The notes under the pieces are model-generated. The model made no database searches and was not told where the DNA came from. It saw nothing but the letters and a program-made list of their open reading frames with translations. 32,487 nt of DNA from Clostridiales bacterium. GTDB taxonomy: Bacteria; Bacillota; Clostridia; Christensenellales; Aristaeellaceae. The first letter of the stretch is position 1. Each line of letters starts with the position of its first letter. The stretch spans positions 1 to 32,487 of the forward strand of contig JAQXLU010000092.1 of assembly GCA_029012285.1 (NCBI GenBank). Direction: 5' to 3'. Below are positions 8,657 to 16,236 of this stretch, piece by piece. The position numbers were made by a program, and so were the translations under genes.

Positions 8657-8730
8657 CCAGGGCTATTGCCCCACATATTGATTTCACTGCACGCCAGCGC
8701 ATGAGAGCACGCTCTCAGGGGCAATGGCTA
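8657..8730 (-). other. Structured intergenic element upstream of hup
   Basis: Outer arms at 8662-8672 and 8718-8728 (GGGGCAAT/ATTGCCCC core, 11 bp with one imperfect pair) enclose a 6-bp hairpin TGAGAG-CGTG-CTCTCA and a second small hairpin TGCGC-TGGC-GTGCA. No T-run follows, so it is not a normal terminator. It could be an mRNA processing or regulatory structure between yabN and hup. Pairing is imperfect on each strand, so support is modest. Confidence 0.35.
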
Positions 8731-10194
8731 TGCGAGGTCAGACGGCATATCGCCGCATTGTTTAACCCTATTCCAGTATACATCCATTTCCGCCAATGTC
8801 AAGCCCTCCAGCGATTTTTCATCGCAAATGATAAGATTTTCCATTGCGGTAAAGCGCCGGATGAACTTTTCCGTGGCAGATTTGAGCAGCAGCTCCGGCT
8901 CAAGTCCGGCCAGACGCGCCACATTGACGCAGCTGAACAGCAGATCGCCCAGCTCCTCGCCGGGATCGCGCCCTGTCTCCAGCTCCGCGCGAACCTCCTC
9001 GGCCTCCTCGTGCACCTTGGGCAGCGCGCCGAGGGCATCGTCCCAGTCGAAGCCAACCTGCGATGCCTTCTTTTGCACCTTGGCAGCTCGCATTAGCGCT
9101 GGAAGCCCCTGGCTGACATCCGCCAGAACGCTGGCCTGGGTGGTCAGGCCCTTCTCGGCCTTTTTAAGCTGCTCCCAGCTTTGCGCGACGTCCTCCGCCG
9201 TGTCGCAGCGGATGTCGCCAAAGATGTGCGCGTGTCGGTAGATCAGCTTGCGGACGATGGCAGTGGTCACGTCGCTGATGGAGAACTCGCCCACCGCCTG
9301 GGCGATGTCCGCGTGGAAGGCGATCTGCAGCAGCACGTCGCCCAGCTCATCTGCCAGGTGATCCATGTCGCCCTCGTCGATGGCGCCAACTGCCTCGTAA
9401 GCTTCCTCGATCAGGTACTTGCGCAGGCTTTCGTGGGTCTGCTCGCTGTCCCAGGGGCACCGCTGGCGAAGGAGGCGCATCACCTCCAGCAGGTCGGCAA
9501 AGCAGTAGCGAGGCCGCTGCGACAGCGGCATGGCGGGCACAAACAGGCAGACGGTGTGGTCATAGGTGCGCTGCCTGTCCAGCTCCATCAGGGGCAGCAC
9601 GATGGGCTTGCGGCTGATTTTTGCGCTGGAGGGGAAGAACACCACCTCCGCCTCGTCGCCATACAGGTCGCTCAGGTGGAGCTTCACGTCGCTGGCGAGT
9701 ACCCGATCGAACAACTCGGTGATGAGCAGGGGCATTGCGGGGTCGGGGGCAGCCACGGCCGCGTCCATCGCGGGGAGGATGCGCACCTTGCCCGGCTGCT
9801 CGAATTTGTCCGGCAGTATTGCCAGGCAGCTGTCCGCCATCGTCACCCCGGGGAGAATGCTGACCTTGCCCTCTGCCGGGCAAGTTGCGCGCAGGGCACG
9901 GACAGCCCCGTCAGACTGCGCGTCGATCACCGCAAAGGTGACGGGCTGTTCAGTCGCCATCTCCCAAAGGCGGCGAGCCATCTCCGCATGGAGGGCATCA
10001 AAATCCTCATACGCGCCATAGAGCGCATCGAAGTCCTCAAATGCGATACCTTCCTCTTGCAGCCATGCGGCGACGCGGTGCTGGGAGGTACGCAGCACCA
10101 GGCAGCGGCTTTTACGAAGCAAATCGGCGCTTTGCAGCGTCAGCAGCTTTGAATCGCCCGGGCCAAGGGAAACCACTGTGATTGCAGGCTTCAT
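8728..10194 (-). CDS. mazG: YabN: SAM-methyltransferase-like domain fused to MazG NTP pyrophosphohydrolase
   Basis: A 488-aa protein. The ATG at 10194 is preferred (GAGGTG six bases upstream) over the GTG at 10203. Residues 1 to about 215 resemble the tetrapyrrole-methylase fold (ITVVSLGPGDSKLLTLQSADLL and the SILPGVTMADSCLA loop). The rest is MazG: PWDSEQTHESLRKYLIEEAYEAVGAID, DELGDVLLQIAFHADIA, and a second repeat with GFDWDD...HEEAEEVRAEL...EELGDLLFSCVNVARL. The EExxE/ExxD residues that bind Mg in the NTPase are present. MazG hydrolyses nucleoside triphosphates to monophosphates and pyrophosphate, a housecleaning role; the job of the fused methylase domain is unknown. It follows the flippase gene by 19 bases in the same operon, as in the Bacillus spoVT-yabM-yabN-yabO order. 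Confidence 0.92.
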   Translation of the reverse strand: MKPAITVVSLGPGDSKLLTLQSADLLRKSRCLVLRTSQHRVAAWLQEEGIAFEDFDALYGAYEDFDALHAEMARRLWEMATEQPVTFAVIDAQSDGAVRALRATCPAEGKVSILPGVTMADSCLAILPDKFEQPGKVRILPAMDAAVAAPDPAMPLLITELFDRVLASDVKLHLSDLYGDEAEVVFFPSSAKISRKPIVLPLMELDRQRTYDHTVCLFVPAMPLSQRPRYCFADLLEVMRLLRQRCPWDSEQTHESLRKYLIEEAYEAVGAIDEGDMDHLADELGDVLLQIAFHADIAQAVGEFSISDVTTAIVRKLIYRHAHIFGDIRCDTAEDVAQSWEQLKKAEKGLTTQASVLADVSQGLPALMRAAKVQKKASQVGFDWDDALGALPKVHEEAEEVRAELETGRDPGEELGDLLFSCVNVARLAGLEPELLLKSATEKFIRRFTAMENLIICDEKSLEGLTLAEMDVYWNRVKQCGDMPSDLA

Positions 10195-10213
10195 CGTCAG
10201 CACCTCATGATCA

Positions 10214-11776
10214 TTATTTCCTTCGGAAGGCCCGTAGGTCGTCCTTGGTGATGGCCTTGACCGCCAGCGCAGCCAACGCGTACACCACCACGCCTGCGGC
10301 GACCTCCAGCAGCAGCGTCAGCCGGTTCACCGGCAGCAGCTCCCGCAGCAGCCAAACTGCCGCGCCCATGGCGAGGGACGCGACACCGGGTCGCACAATC
10401 CAGCCCATCCAGTTCAGCCTCGACTCGGTATACTTGAGCATGTAGTACAGATTGGGCACCATCGACACTGTGTAGCACACCAGGGACGCAATGGGCGCAC
10501 CGTGGATGTTGATGGACGGAATTGCGATCAGCACGTAATTCAGGATGATTTTGCACACCACGCCGGCCACAAGCGTGTACATGGGGATGCGTTGCTTGCC
10601 CAGGCCCTGGAGCACGCTGGTCGTGGCCTGCACCACGGTGAAGAGAATGATGGTCAAGCTGGACATGGTGAGCAGCTCGCCGCCCAGGATGAGCTCCTCC
10701 TCGACGATGCTGCCCTGGTAGAAGAAGCGCATCAGCGGCTCGGCCAGCACGCTCATGCCGATGGAGCAGGGCAAGCCGATCAGGAAGGCGAAGCGCATGC
10801 CTAAATCCGTTTGGCGGATCACCGTCTGCCCGTCGTTGACGGCTTTGGCGGAGGAAATGGCGGGCACCAGCGACATGCTGACCGCCAGCGCCAGCGCCGT
10901 GGGGATGTTGATGATGCGAATCACCGTGCCGGAGAACAAGCCGTAAACCGAGCTGGCGGTGTCCGCCGTCATGCCGGTGGACATCAGCCGCCCCACCAGC
11001 ATGATGGAGTCAATGTACTGGGACAGGGGCACGATGCACGCGCCGATGGTGATGGGCAATGAGAGCAGCAGCAGCTGGCGGGAAATGCTGCCGGTGGACT
11101 GCGCTGGCTCGTCGCTCAGCTGGGGGATGGCGGAGAAGCTGTCCCTGCGGCGCAGGTAAAGGATCACCATGTAGAGAAGCGCCACGCCCTCCACCATGGT
11201 GGTGCCCAGCAGCGCGCCCGCAGCGCCGTAGGCAATGCCGATCTTGCTGCCGAAATAAGCCATCGGCAGGGCCAGGAACACCTTGCCGACCTGCTCGATC
11301 AGCTGGCTGATGGCGGTGGGCACCATGTTCTGCTGCCCCTGCATGAAGCCGCGGAATGCGCTCATCGCGCAGACGATCACCACGCAGGGGGCAATCACCT
11401 GGAAGCCGATGCGGCTGCTGGGCTGATCCGACGCGGCAGCCAGAAGGCCGCTTCCAGCCAGCATGATAATGGTGGCGATGGAGCCGATGCCCAGCAGCAG
11501 CAGCAGCGCGGTTTTGAACACAGCCTTTGCGCCCCGGGGATCGTCCTTGGCGATGCTGCGGGCCACCAGGCGGCTGACGGCCACTGGCAAGCCTGCGGAG
11601 GAAACCGTCAGCAGCAGATTGTACGCCGGGAACACGGCGTTGTACACGCCCAGCCCCTGCGTACCGATCATCCAGGTCAGCGGGATGGAATAGAGCACGC
11701 CCACCAGCTTGCAGATCACGCCGGAAAGCCCCAGCACGGTCATACCGCCGACGATGGACTTGGTTTTGTTCGACAT
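10214..11776 (-). CDS. SpoVB/YabM-family polysaccharide (lipid II-type) flippase
   Basis: A 520-aa integral membrane protein of the MOP/MATE superfamily, with about 14 hydrophobic helices. The start at 11776 gives MSNKTKSIVGGMTVLGLSGVICKLVGVLYSIPLTWMIG, the typical SpoVB N-terminus, with AAAGGA eight bases upstream. Other family marks are GLGVYNAVFPAYNLLLTVSSAGLPVAVSRLVA (about 45-75) and FRGFMQGQQNMVPTAISQLIEQ. SpoVB moves lipid-linked cell-wall precursors across membranes for spore cortex synthesis; YabM is its paralogue, and by gene order (next to spoVT and yabN) this is more likely the YabM position. The last residues are basic (KAITKDDLRAFRRK). It probably heads the flippase-yabN-hup transcription unit. 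Confidence 0.88.
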   Translation of the reverse strand: MSNKTKSIVGGMTVLGLSGVICKLVGVLYSIPLTWMIGTQGLGVYNAVFPAYNLLLTVSSAGLPVAVSRLVARSIAKDDPRGAKAVFKTALLLLLGIGSIATIIMLAGSGLLAAASDQPSSRIGFQVIAPCVVIVCAMSAFRGFMQGQQNMVPTAISQLIEQVGKVFLALPMAYFGSKIGIAYGAAGALLGTTMVEGVALLYMVILYLRRRDSFSAIPQLSDEPAQSTGSISRQLLLLSLPITIGACIVPLSQYIDSIMLVGRLMSTGMTADTASSVYGLFSGTVIRIINIPTALALAVSMSLVPAISSAKAVNDGQTVIRQTDLGMRFAFLIGLPCSIGMSVLAEPLMRFFYQGSIVEEELILGGELLTMSSLTIILFTVVQATTSVLQGLGKQRIPMYTLVAGVVCKIILNYVLIAIPSINIHGAPIASLVCYTVSMVPNLYYMLKYTESRLNWMGWIVRPGVASLAMGAAVWLLRELLPVNRLTLLLEVAAGVVVYALAALAVKAITKDDLRAFRRK

Positions 11777-11815
11777 AGGATGCATCCTTTCATGCATAAT
11801 ACGCATCCTATTATA
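11777..11815 (-). promoter_or_regulatory. Promoter -10 and palindromic leader of the flippase operon
   Basis: On the minus strand TATAAT (11810-11815) lies about 17 bases after a weak TTGTGC. It sits inside an inverted repeat, ATAATA-N7-TATTAT. A perfect 12-bp palindrome, AGGATGCATCCT (11777-11788), covers the ribosome-site region just before the ATG. The palindromes may be operator or mRNA-structure elements; this is inference. Confidence 0.45.
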
Positions 11816-11848
11816 CGCTTCTTTTCCCCTTTGCACAAGCGGCAAACA

Positions 11849-11880
11849 GAAAAAGGGGAGGAGTGAAATCCACCCCTTCC
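11849..11880 (-). terminator. Terminator after spoVT
   Basis: Minus-strand AAGGGGTGGA / TCCTCCCCTT stem with one mismatch, followed by TTTTT. Confidence 0.78.
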
Positions 11881-11881
11881 T

Positions 11882-12439
11882 TTACTGTTCCATCTGTCGT
11901 CCCACGATGCCTGCGGCGGTTTCGGCCACCTTGACCTCCGTGTCTCCCATGCGCACGCCGCTCTCGCGGCTCATCAGCAGCACCGCGCCGATGGGCTCGC
12001 CGTCAGCGATGATGGGGCTGATCACCTGCGCGGTGTAGGCCGCACTGGCGTCCTCCTCACTGGTGACGGCCAGGGTGCGCACGCCCTGCTGACGGTTGAG
12101 CGTCATGGTCTGGCGGCTGGCGATGGCGGTTTCCAGGTCCTGGGAGATGGGCTTGTCCCACAATTCCTTACGGTTCACGCCGCTGGCAGCCACCACCTGA
12201 TCCCGGTCCACAATCACGGCAATGTGCCCCAACGAGCGGAACAGGCTCTCGGTGTAATCCTTGGCAAACGAGGACATCTCGCCAATGGGGCTGTACTTTT
12301 TCAAGATGACCTCCCCGTCGCGGTCGGTGTAGATTTCGAGGGGATCGCCCTCGCGGATACGAAGGGTACGGCGAATCTCCTTGGGGATCACGACACGGCC
12401 GAGGTCGTCGATGCGGCGGACGATGCCGGTTGCGCGCAT
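11882..12439 (-). CDS. spoVT: SpoVT, AbrB-type stage V sporulation regulator
   Basis: A 185-aa transcription factor. The ATG at 12439 is set by AAGGAGG seven bases upstream; the longer track ORF runs through non-coding DNA. Residues 1-50 are the AbrB swapped-hairpin DNA-binding domain: MRATGIVRRIDDLGRVVIPKEIRRTLRIREGDPLEIYTDRDGEVILKKY. Residues from about 60 form the GAF-like domain (SLFRSLGHIAVIVDRDQVVAASG, then APIIADGEPIGAVLLMS-like strands). In Bacillus SpoVT is made in the forespore under sigma-G and modulates late forespore genes. Its length matches the 178-aa Bacillus protein. It is upstream of the flippase operon but has its own terminator, so it is mostly monocistronic. It is divergent from the GH31 gene across 253 bases. 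Confidence 0.95.
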   Translation of the reverse strand: MRATGIVRRIDDLGRVVIPKEIRRTLRIREGDPLEIYTDRDGEVILKKYSPIGEMSSFAKDYTESLFRSLGHIAVIVDRDQVVAASGVNRKELWDKPISQDLETAIASRQTMTLNRQQGVRTLAVTSEEDASAAYTAQVISPIIADGEPIGAVLLMSRESGVRMGDTEVKVAETAAGIVGRQMEQ

Positions 12440-12579
12440 AAGCATGCCTCCTTGATTTGTTGAGAAATGGGGTTCGCGCCTATTGTAGCCTGTTTGACCA
12501 AGGATGATGCTGGAAGCTGATGCCAGATTGTGCTTGTTTGCGCTCCCGAATGTCGCAATGTGGGTAAGACAGCGCTGCC

Positions 12580-12608
12580 TTGACAAACGCCTTGCGCGGG
12601 TGTATGCT
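12580..12608 (+). promoter_or_regulatory. Sigma-A promoter of the GH31 gene
   Basis: Consensus TTGACA at 12580-12585, 17-base spacer, then TATGCT at 12603-12608. It lies about 85 bases before the likely GTG start. Confidence 0.62.
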
Positions 12609-12620
12609 TTTAGCAAGCAT
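12604..12620 (+). promoter_or_regulatory. Candidate operator overlapping the GH31 promoter
   Basis: Perfect inverted repeat ATGCTT-TTAGC-AAGCAT that covers the -10 and probable start of transcription. A further ATGCTTG half-site lies at 12669. The position suits a sugar-responsive repressor, but no regulator gene is adjacent. Confidence 0.35.
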
Positions 12621-12692
12621 TCATCACGCGCCTTGACTTGAGAATACAATGCAATACACACATGCAACATGCTTGACGAAAGGGTGGTTTCT

Positions 12693-15104
12693 GTGATCAG
12701 CCATGTGAACATCATGCCCAGCGCGGTGATTTGCTTCATTCCCCAGCGGGATGGCACGATGCTGTTGCGACTGGAGGCGCTTGCGGCCGGTGCGGTGCGC
12801 GTGACCCGGACGCTGAGGGAGGAATTCCTCCCGTTCACCAGCGATATTGTGATTCATCGTGAGCCTGGCGATCTGACCGTGACGCAGGATGAGACAGCCA
12901 TCCGCGTCGCTGCCGGGGGTATGACCGTCGCCATCAGCCGGGCACATGGCAGCATCACCTTCTATGATACCAATGGTCATGTCCTCCTGCGGGAGGACGA
13001 GCGTAGCCCTTGCGTTATGCAGGAGAAGCCCGTGCTGATGAACACCTTCTCCGACCAGGGGGAAATCAAGCTGCGCCAGAGTGTGGACGGCGTGCGCGCA
13101 TCCGCCGAGGACTATGAAACCCACGAGGTCCGCCGGGCCTACGCCTGCAAACAAGCCTTCACCTTTGCCCCGGAGGAGGGCTTGTACGGGCTGGGCTCGC
13201 ACGAGGAGGGCTACGGCAATCTGCGCGGCAAAATGCGGGAACTGTATCAGCACAACCTGAAGGCTGTGGTGCCTGTGCTGGTGTCCACGCGCGGCTGGGG
13301 TATGCTCTTCGACCTGGGCTGCATGATGGTGTTCCACGACGACGCGGAGGGTTCCTACCTCTATGCAGACTGCGCGGATGAGATGTCGTATTACTTCATG
13401 GCCGGGGGCTATCGGGGCGTGATGCACGCCTATGCTGCCCTGACAGGCGCAACGCCCCTGCCGCCCCGGTACGCCTTTGGCTATGTACAGTCCAAGGAGC
13501 GCTATCGGGACGCGCAGGAGCTGCTGGACGTGGTGGCGGAATACCGACGCCGTGCAGTGCCCCTGGATATGATCGTCCTGGACTGGCAGAGCTGGCCTGA
13601 GGGTCAGTGGGGCTACAAGGTGTTCGACCGCGAGCGCTTCCCTGACCCCACGGCACTGACCGAACAGCTGCATGCCATGGGCGCAAGAATGATGATTTCC
13701 ATCTGGCCCTCCATGCAGGGAGATAAGAATGCCAACCGCCAGGAGATGCTGGACAACGGCTGCATGCTGGGCAACCGGATCGTCTACGATGCCTTCAACC
13801 CCAAGGCGCGCAGATTGTACTGGAAGCAGGCCAGCGAAGGGCTGTTTTGCCACGGCATCGACGCGTGGTGGTGCGACTGCTCCGAGCCCTTCGAGGCGGA
13901 CTGGAGCGGCCGCATCAAGGCTGAGCCCTTCCAGCGCGCCGCCAGGAACATCGCGGAGGCTGAAAAGTACCTCGACCCGGGCAAAATCAACCTGTACAGC
14001 CTGTACCACAGCATGGGCGTCTATGAGGGCCAGCGGGGCGAAACAGCTTCCAAGCGGGTGTTGAACCTGACCCGCTCCTCCTATGCAGGGCAGCACCGCT
14101 ATGCCACCTTCGTCTGGTCGGGGGATGTCAGCGCTACCTGGGAAGCCCTCCGCCGCCATGTGCCAGAGGGGCTGAACTACTGCGCCACAGGCGAGTGCTA
14201 CTGGACGACAGACATTGGCGGATTCTTCCCCCAGACCTGGGAGGGCGCTTGGTTTGCCAAGGGTGACTTTGAGGATGGCGTGGACGACCCCGGCTACCGC
14301 GAGCTGTTTGTCCGTTGGCTCCAGCTGGGCATGCTCCTGCCCATGATGCGCGCCCACGGCACGGGCACGCCCCGGGAAATCTGGCGCTTCGGGGAGAAGG
14401 GCACACCCTGGTACGACGCGATTGAAAAGGCAATCCGCCTGCGCAGCCGCCTGGTGCCCTATCTGTATGCCTTGGCGGACGAATGCACCCGCACGGGTAT
14501 GCCCATGCTGCGCACGCCCGCGCTGTGCTACCCGGAGGACGGGGCGTTGAACGCCATCGACAGCGAGCTGCTGCTGGGCGATTTCATCCTGGCCAAGCCC
14601 GTCACCCGCTGGATGGAATATGGCCCCTATGGGCAAAAGGCGGAGCATCCCGACTTTACCGAGCAGATCTACCTGCCGGCAGGGATGGCCTGGTACGCCT
14701 GGGAGGGGGACACGCCCATCCAGGGTGGACAAACTGTCACAGCCGCCGCGCCGCTGGACACCGTGCCCATGTTCGTCCGGGCGGGGGCCATCTTGCCCTT
14801 AGGGCCTGTGCAGCAGCATGTGGATGAGCTTCCCAATCCCACGCTGACCCTGACCATCTACCCCGGCACAGATGGTGGCTTCACCCTCTACGACGACGCG
14901 GGGGACAGCTATGGCTACGAGCAGGGCGAGTGTGCGCGCATCCACCTGCACTGGGAGGACGCAACCCATACCCTGACCATCTCCGCCCGGGAGGGGTGCT
15001 ATCCCGGCATGGCGCAAAGGCGGCGCTTCCTTCTGCGACTGCCTGGTCAGGCGGAGGGGATTCCTGTCGACTATGACGGACGCAGCATGTCCATCCGCAT
15101 CTGA
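12693..15104 (+). CDS. GH31 family alpha-glycosidase (alpha-xylosidase/alpha-glucosidase-like)
   Basis: About 803 aa from a GTG at 12693, chosen because AAGGGTGG lies five bases upstream; the ATG at 12669 has no site. The N-terminal beta-sandwich (GLYGLGSHEEG, WGMLFDLG) is followed by the GH31 barrel: PPRYAFGYVQSKERY (about 265), PLDMIVLDWQSWPEG, and the nucleophile motif AWWCDCSEPF with Asp about 395. The acid/base Asp is about 478 in VWSGDVSATWEALR, and TDIGGFFP follows. The C-terminus has the proximal and distal beta domains, including a DUF5110-like NPTLTLTIYPGTDGGFTLYDDAGDSYGYEQGE. The WWxDxxEP form of the nucleophile loop is seen in bacterial alpha-xylosidases and transglucosylases. No signal peptide, so probably cytoplasmic, acting on imported oligosaccharides. 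Exact substrate unknown. Confidence 0.9.
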   Translation: MISHVNIMPSAVICFIPQRDGTMLLRLEALAAGAVRVTRTLREEFLPFTSDIVIHREPGDLTVTQDETAIRVAAGGMTVAISRAHGSITFYDTNGHVLLREDERSPCVMQEKPVLMNTFSDQGEIKLRQSVDGVRASAEDYETHEVRRAYACKQAFTFAPEEGLYGLGSHEEGYGNLRGKMRELYQHNLKAVVPVLVSTRGWGMLFDLGCMMVFHDDAEGSYLYADCADEMSYYFMAGGYRGVMHAYAALTGATPLPPRYAFGYVQSKERYRDAQELLDVVAEYRRRAVPLDMIVLDWQSWPEGQWGYKVFDRERFPDPTALTEQLHAMGARMMISIWPSMQGDKNANRQEMLDNGCMLGNRIVYDAFNPKARRLYWKQASEGLFCHGIDAWWCDCSEPFEADWSGRIKAEPFQRAARNIAEAEKYLDPGKINLYSLYHSMGVYEGQRGETASKRVLNLTRSSYAGQHRYATFVWSGDVSATWEALRRHVPEGLNYCATGECYWTTDIGGFFPQTWEGAWFAKGDFEDGVDDPGYRELFVRWLQLGMLLPMMRAHGTGTPREIWRFGEKGTPWYDAIEKAIRLRSRLVPYLYALADECTRTGMPMLRTPALCYPEDGALNAIDSELLLGDFILAKPVTRWMEYGPYGQKAEHPDFTEQIYLPAGMAWYAWEGDTPIQGGQTVTAAAPLDTVPMFVRAGAILPLGPVQQHVDELPNPTLTLTIYPGTDGGFTLYDDAGDSYGYEQGECARIHLHWEDATHTLTISAREGCYPGMAQRRRFLLRLPGQAEGIPVDYDGRSMSIRI

Positions 15105-15120
15105 TTGTAATATCGAATCC

Positions 15121-15150
15121 AAAGGGCCGAGCTTGCCTCGGCTCTTTTGT
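15121..15150 (+). terminator. Terminator after the GH31 gene
   Basis: AAAGGGCCGAG / CTCGGCTCTTT stem (one wobble), 5-base loop and a T-run. Confidence 0.85.
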
Positions 15151-15256
15151 GTTTCTTCGGATACCGCGTCGCGTGTCCTGCGGATGCACCCTACTGCTAT
15201 TTGGCAGGATCGTTTCCGATACCAAGCGGAGGTGCCCGAAGAGGAGTAAAACAGGC

Positions 15257-15499
15257 ATGAACTCGATCTATATCACATTCTGGCGCACTGTGGAGGCGCT
15301 GTCCGGACAAATGCAGACCAGCATCACAAGAAACCAGTACCTGACCCTGGCGCAGAAGCTGGACCAAGCCGCCTTTGACGAGCAGTGCTACGACGTGCTG
15401 GGCGGCAGGAATGTCGCCGGTGAACAATACGACGAGGTCTATTTGCAGGAATTGGCGCTGTTGCTGCTGATTCTGAAGCTGTTCTATCTGGAAAGGTGA
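15257..15499 (+). CDS. Small hypothetical protein (80 aa)
   Basis: The start at 15257 is preceded by GAGGAG at a slightly long spacing of ten bases; the track ORF begins further upstream without a site. The protein MNSIYITFWRTVEALSGQMQ... appears mostly helical, with a C-terminal hydrophobic run LALLLLILKLFYLER that may be amphipathic or membrane-associated. No family is recognised. It immediately precedes a frameshifted secreted-protein gene and may have formed an operon with it. Because its neighbour is broken, this ORF could be a relic too, but its frame is intact. Confidence 0.45.
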   Translation: MNSIYITFWRTVEALSGQMQTSITRNQYLTLAQKLDQAAFDEQCYDVLGGRNVAGEQYDEVYLQELALLLLILKLFYLER

Positions 15500-15504
15500 T
15501 TGCA

Positions 15505-16030
15505 ATGAAACGAGCACTGTTGCTTTGCATCGTGTTATGCATGGGAATGCTTCAGCCCTTGCCGTGCCAAGTATCTCGGAACTGGAACGGCCCCAAACGA
15601 TGGAAATCAATGTGGATGCGCTTCACGACGATACGCTGTCGGAGGTGGAAACAGACATCGTCCAGGTGGACGTCGATTTGAGCCGCCTCAAGCAGTTGAC
15701 CTATATGCAGGATTTCAAGCGTGAATCCACGGGCTGCGCATTTCCTACACCGCTGGGCAAAGCCGGGTGATCGAGGGGTTCATTGACGGCGGCGAAGTCA
15801 CGAAAGCAGGCAAAATTGAAGATTTCGTCATTATCCAGTTAATCTTGATACCGGGAAATACACCTGCCTCCGGATGAAGGCCTATGCCCCCAAACTGGCA
15901 CGTTGATCGTGGGTTTTCCGAGCTTTGGCCCGTATATGATCGCGCAGATCATGTGACGGGCTACGCGATCAACCGCCAAGCCGATACGGATAGCATTGCA
16001 TTCAAGGATGAAAGCTACCGCACTGATTAA
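15505..16030 (+). pseudogene. Frameshifted secreted-protein gene (unknown family)
   Basis: No single frame is open, but successive frames read as one protein. A signal peptide starts at 15505 (MKRALLLCIVLCMGML), then after a shift ISELERPQTMEINVDAL and VDVDLSRLKQLTYMQDFKRES, after another LRISYTAGQSRVIEGFIDGG and KIEDFVIIQL, after another LDTGKYTCLRMKAYAPKLA, and finally a frame ending HVTGYAINRQADTDSIAFKDESYRTD with a stop at 16030. At least three frameshifts are needed, so it is a decayed gene rather than a sequencing slip. The family is unknown; it was probably an exported protein. The long hairpin at 16102 would have been its terminator. Confidence 0.6.
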
Positions 16031-16101
16031 CACCGAAAACTTTGGCTGCTGCAAAAGAGGGCTTCTTGTCATTCTGATAATCAACTTGTAACCACGCTCG
16101 T

Positions 16102-16149
16102 AAAACTGGCTGTGTTTGAATGCGCTGGCGTTCTTTCACAGCCCGTTTT
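16102..16149. terminator. Long bidirectional hairpin, likely terminator
   Basis: AAAACTGGCTGTG pairs with CACAGCCCGTTTT (one mismatch). Inside is a symmetric TTT/TTT internal loop and a second stem GAATGC-GCTG-GCGTTC. The outer arms end in A's and T's, so it could terminate in either direction. The rest of 16031-16236 holds no other gene that I can see. Confidence 0.6.
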
Positions 16150-16171
16150 GTGGGAATTGTTACATCTGGTC

Positions 16172-16200
16172 GTGACAGACGGCGTGGATTATGATAGAAT
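16172..16200 (+). promoter_or_regulatory. Putative promoter of the SpoIID-SH3b gene
   Basis: GTGACA, 17-base spacer, TAGAAT. It looks like a vegetative (sigma-A) promoter; I see no good sigma-E match, which matters because classical spoIID is a sigma-E gene. Confidence 0.45.
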
Positions 16201-16236
16201 AAGCTGATTGAAATCTGAATCATGGGAGGAACACTC

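Noticed and set aside
12620-12650. Second promoter TTGACT/TACAAT before GH31
   Set aside because: The spacing between hexamers is only about 6 bases, too short.
12624-14732. 702-aa minus-strand ORF opposite GH31
   Set aside because: Antisense shadow; the plus strand carries the GH31 catalytic motifs.
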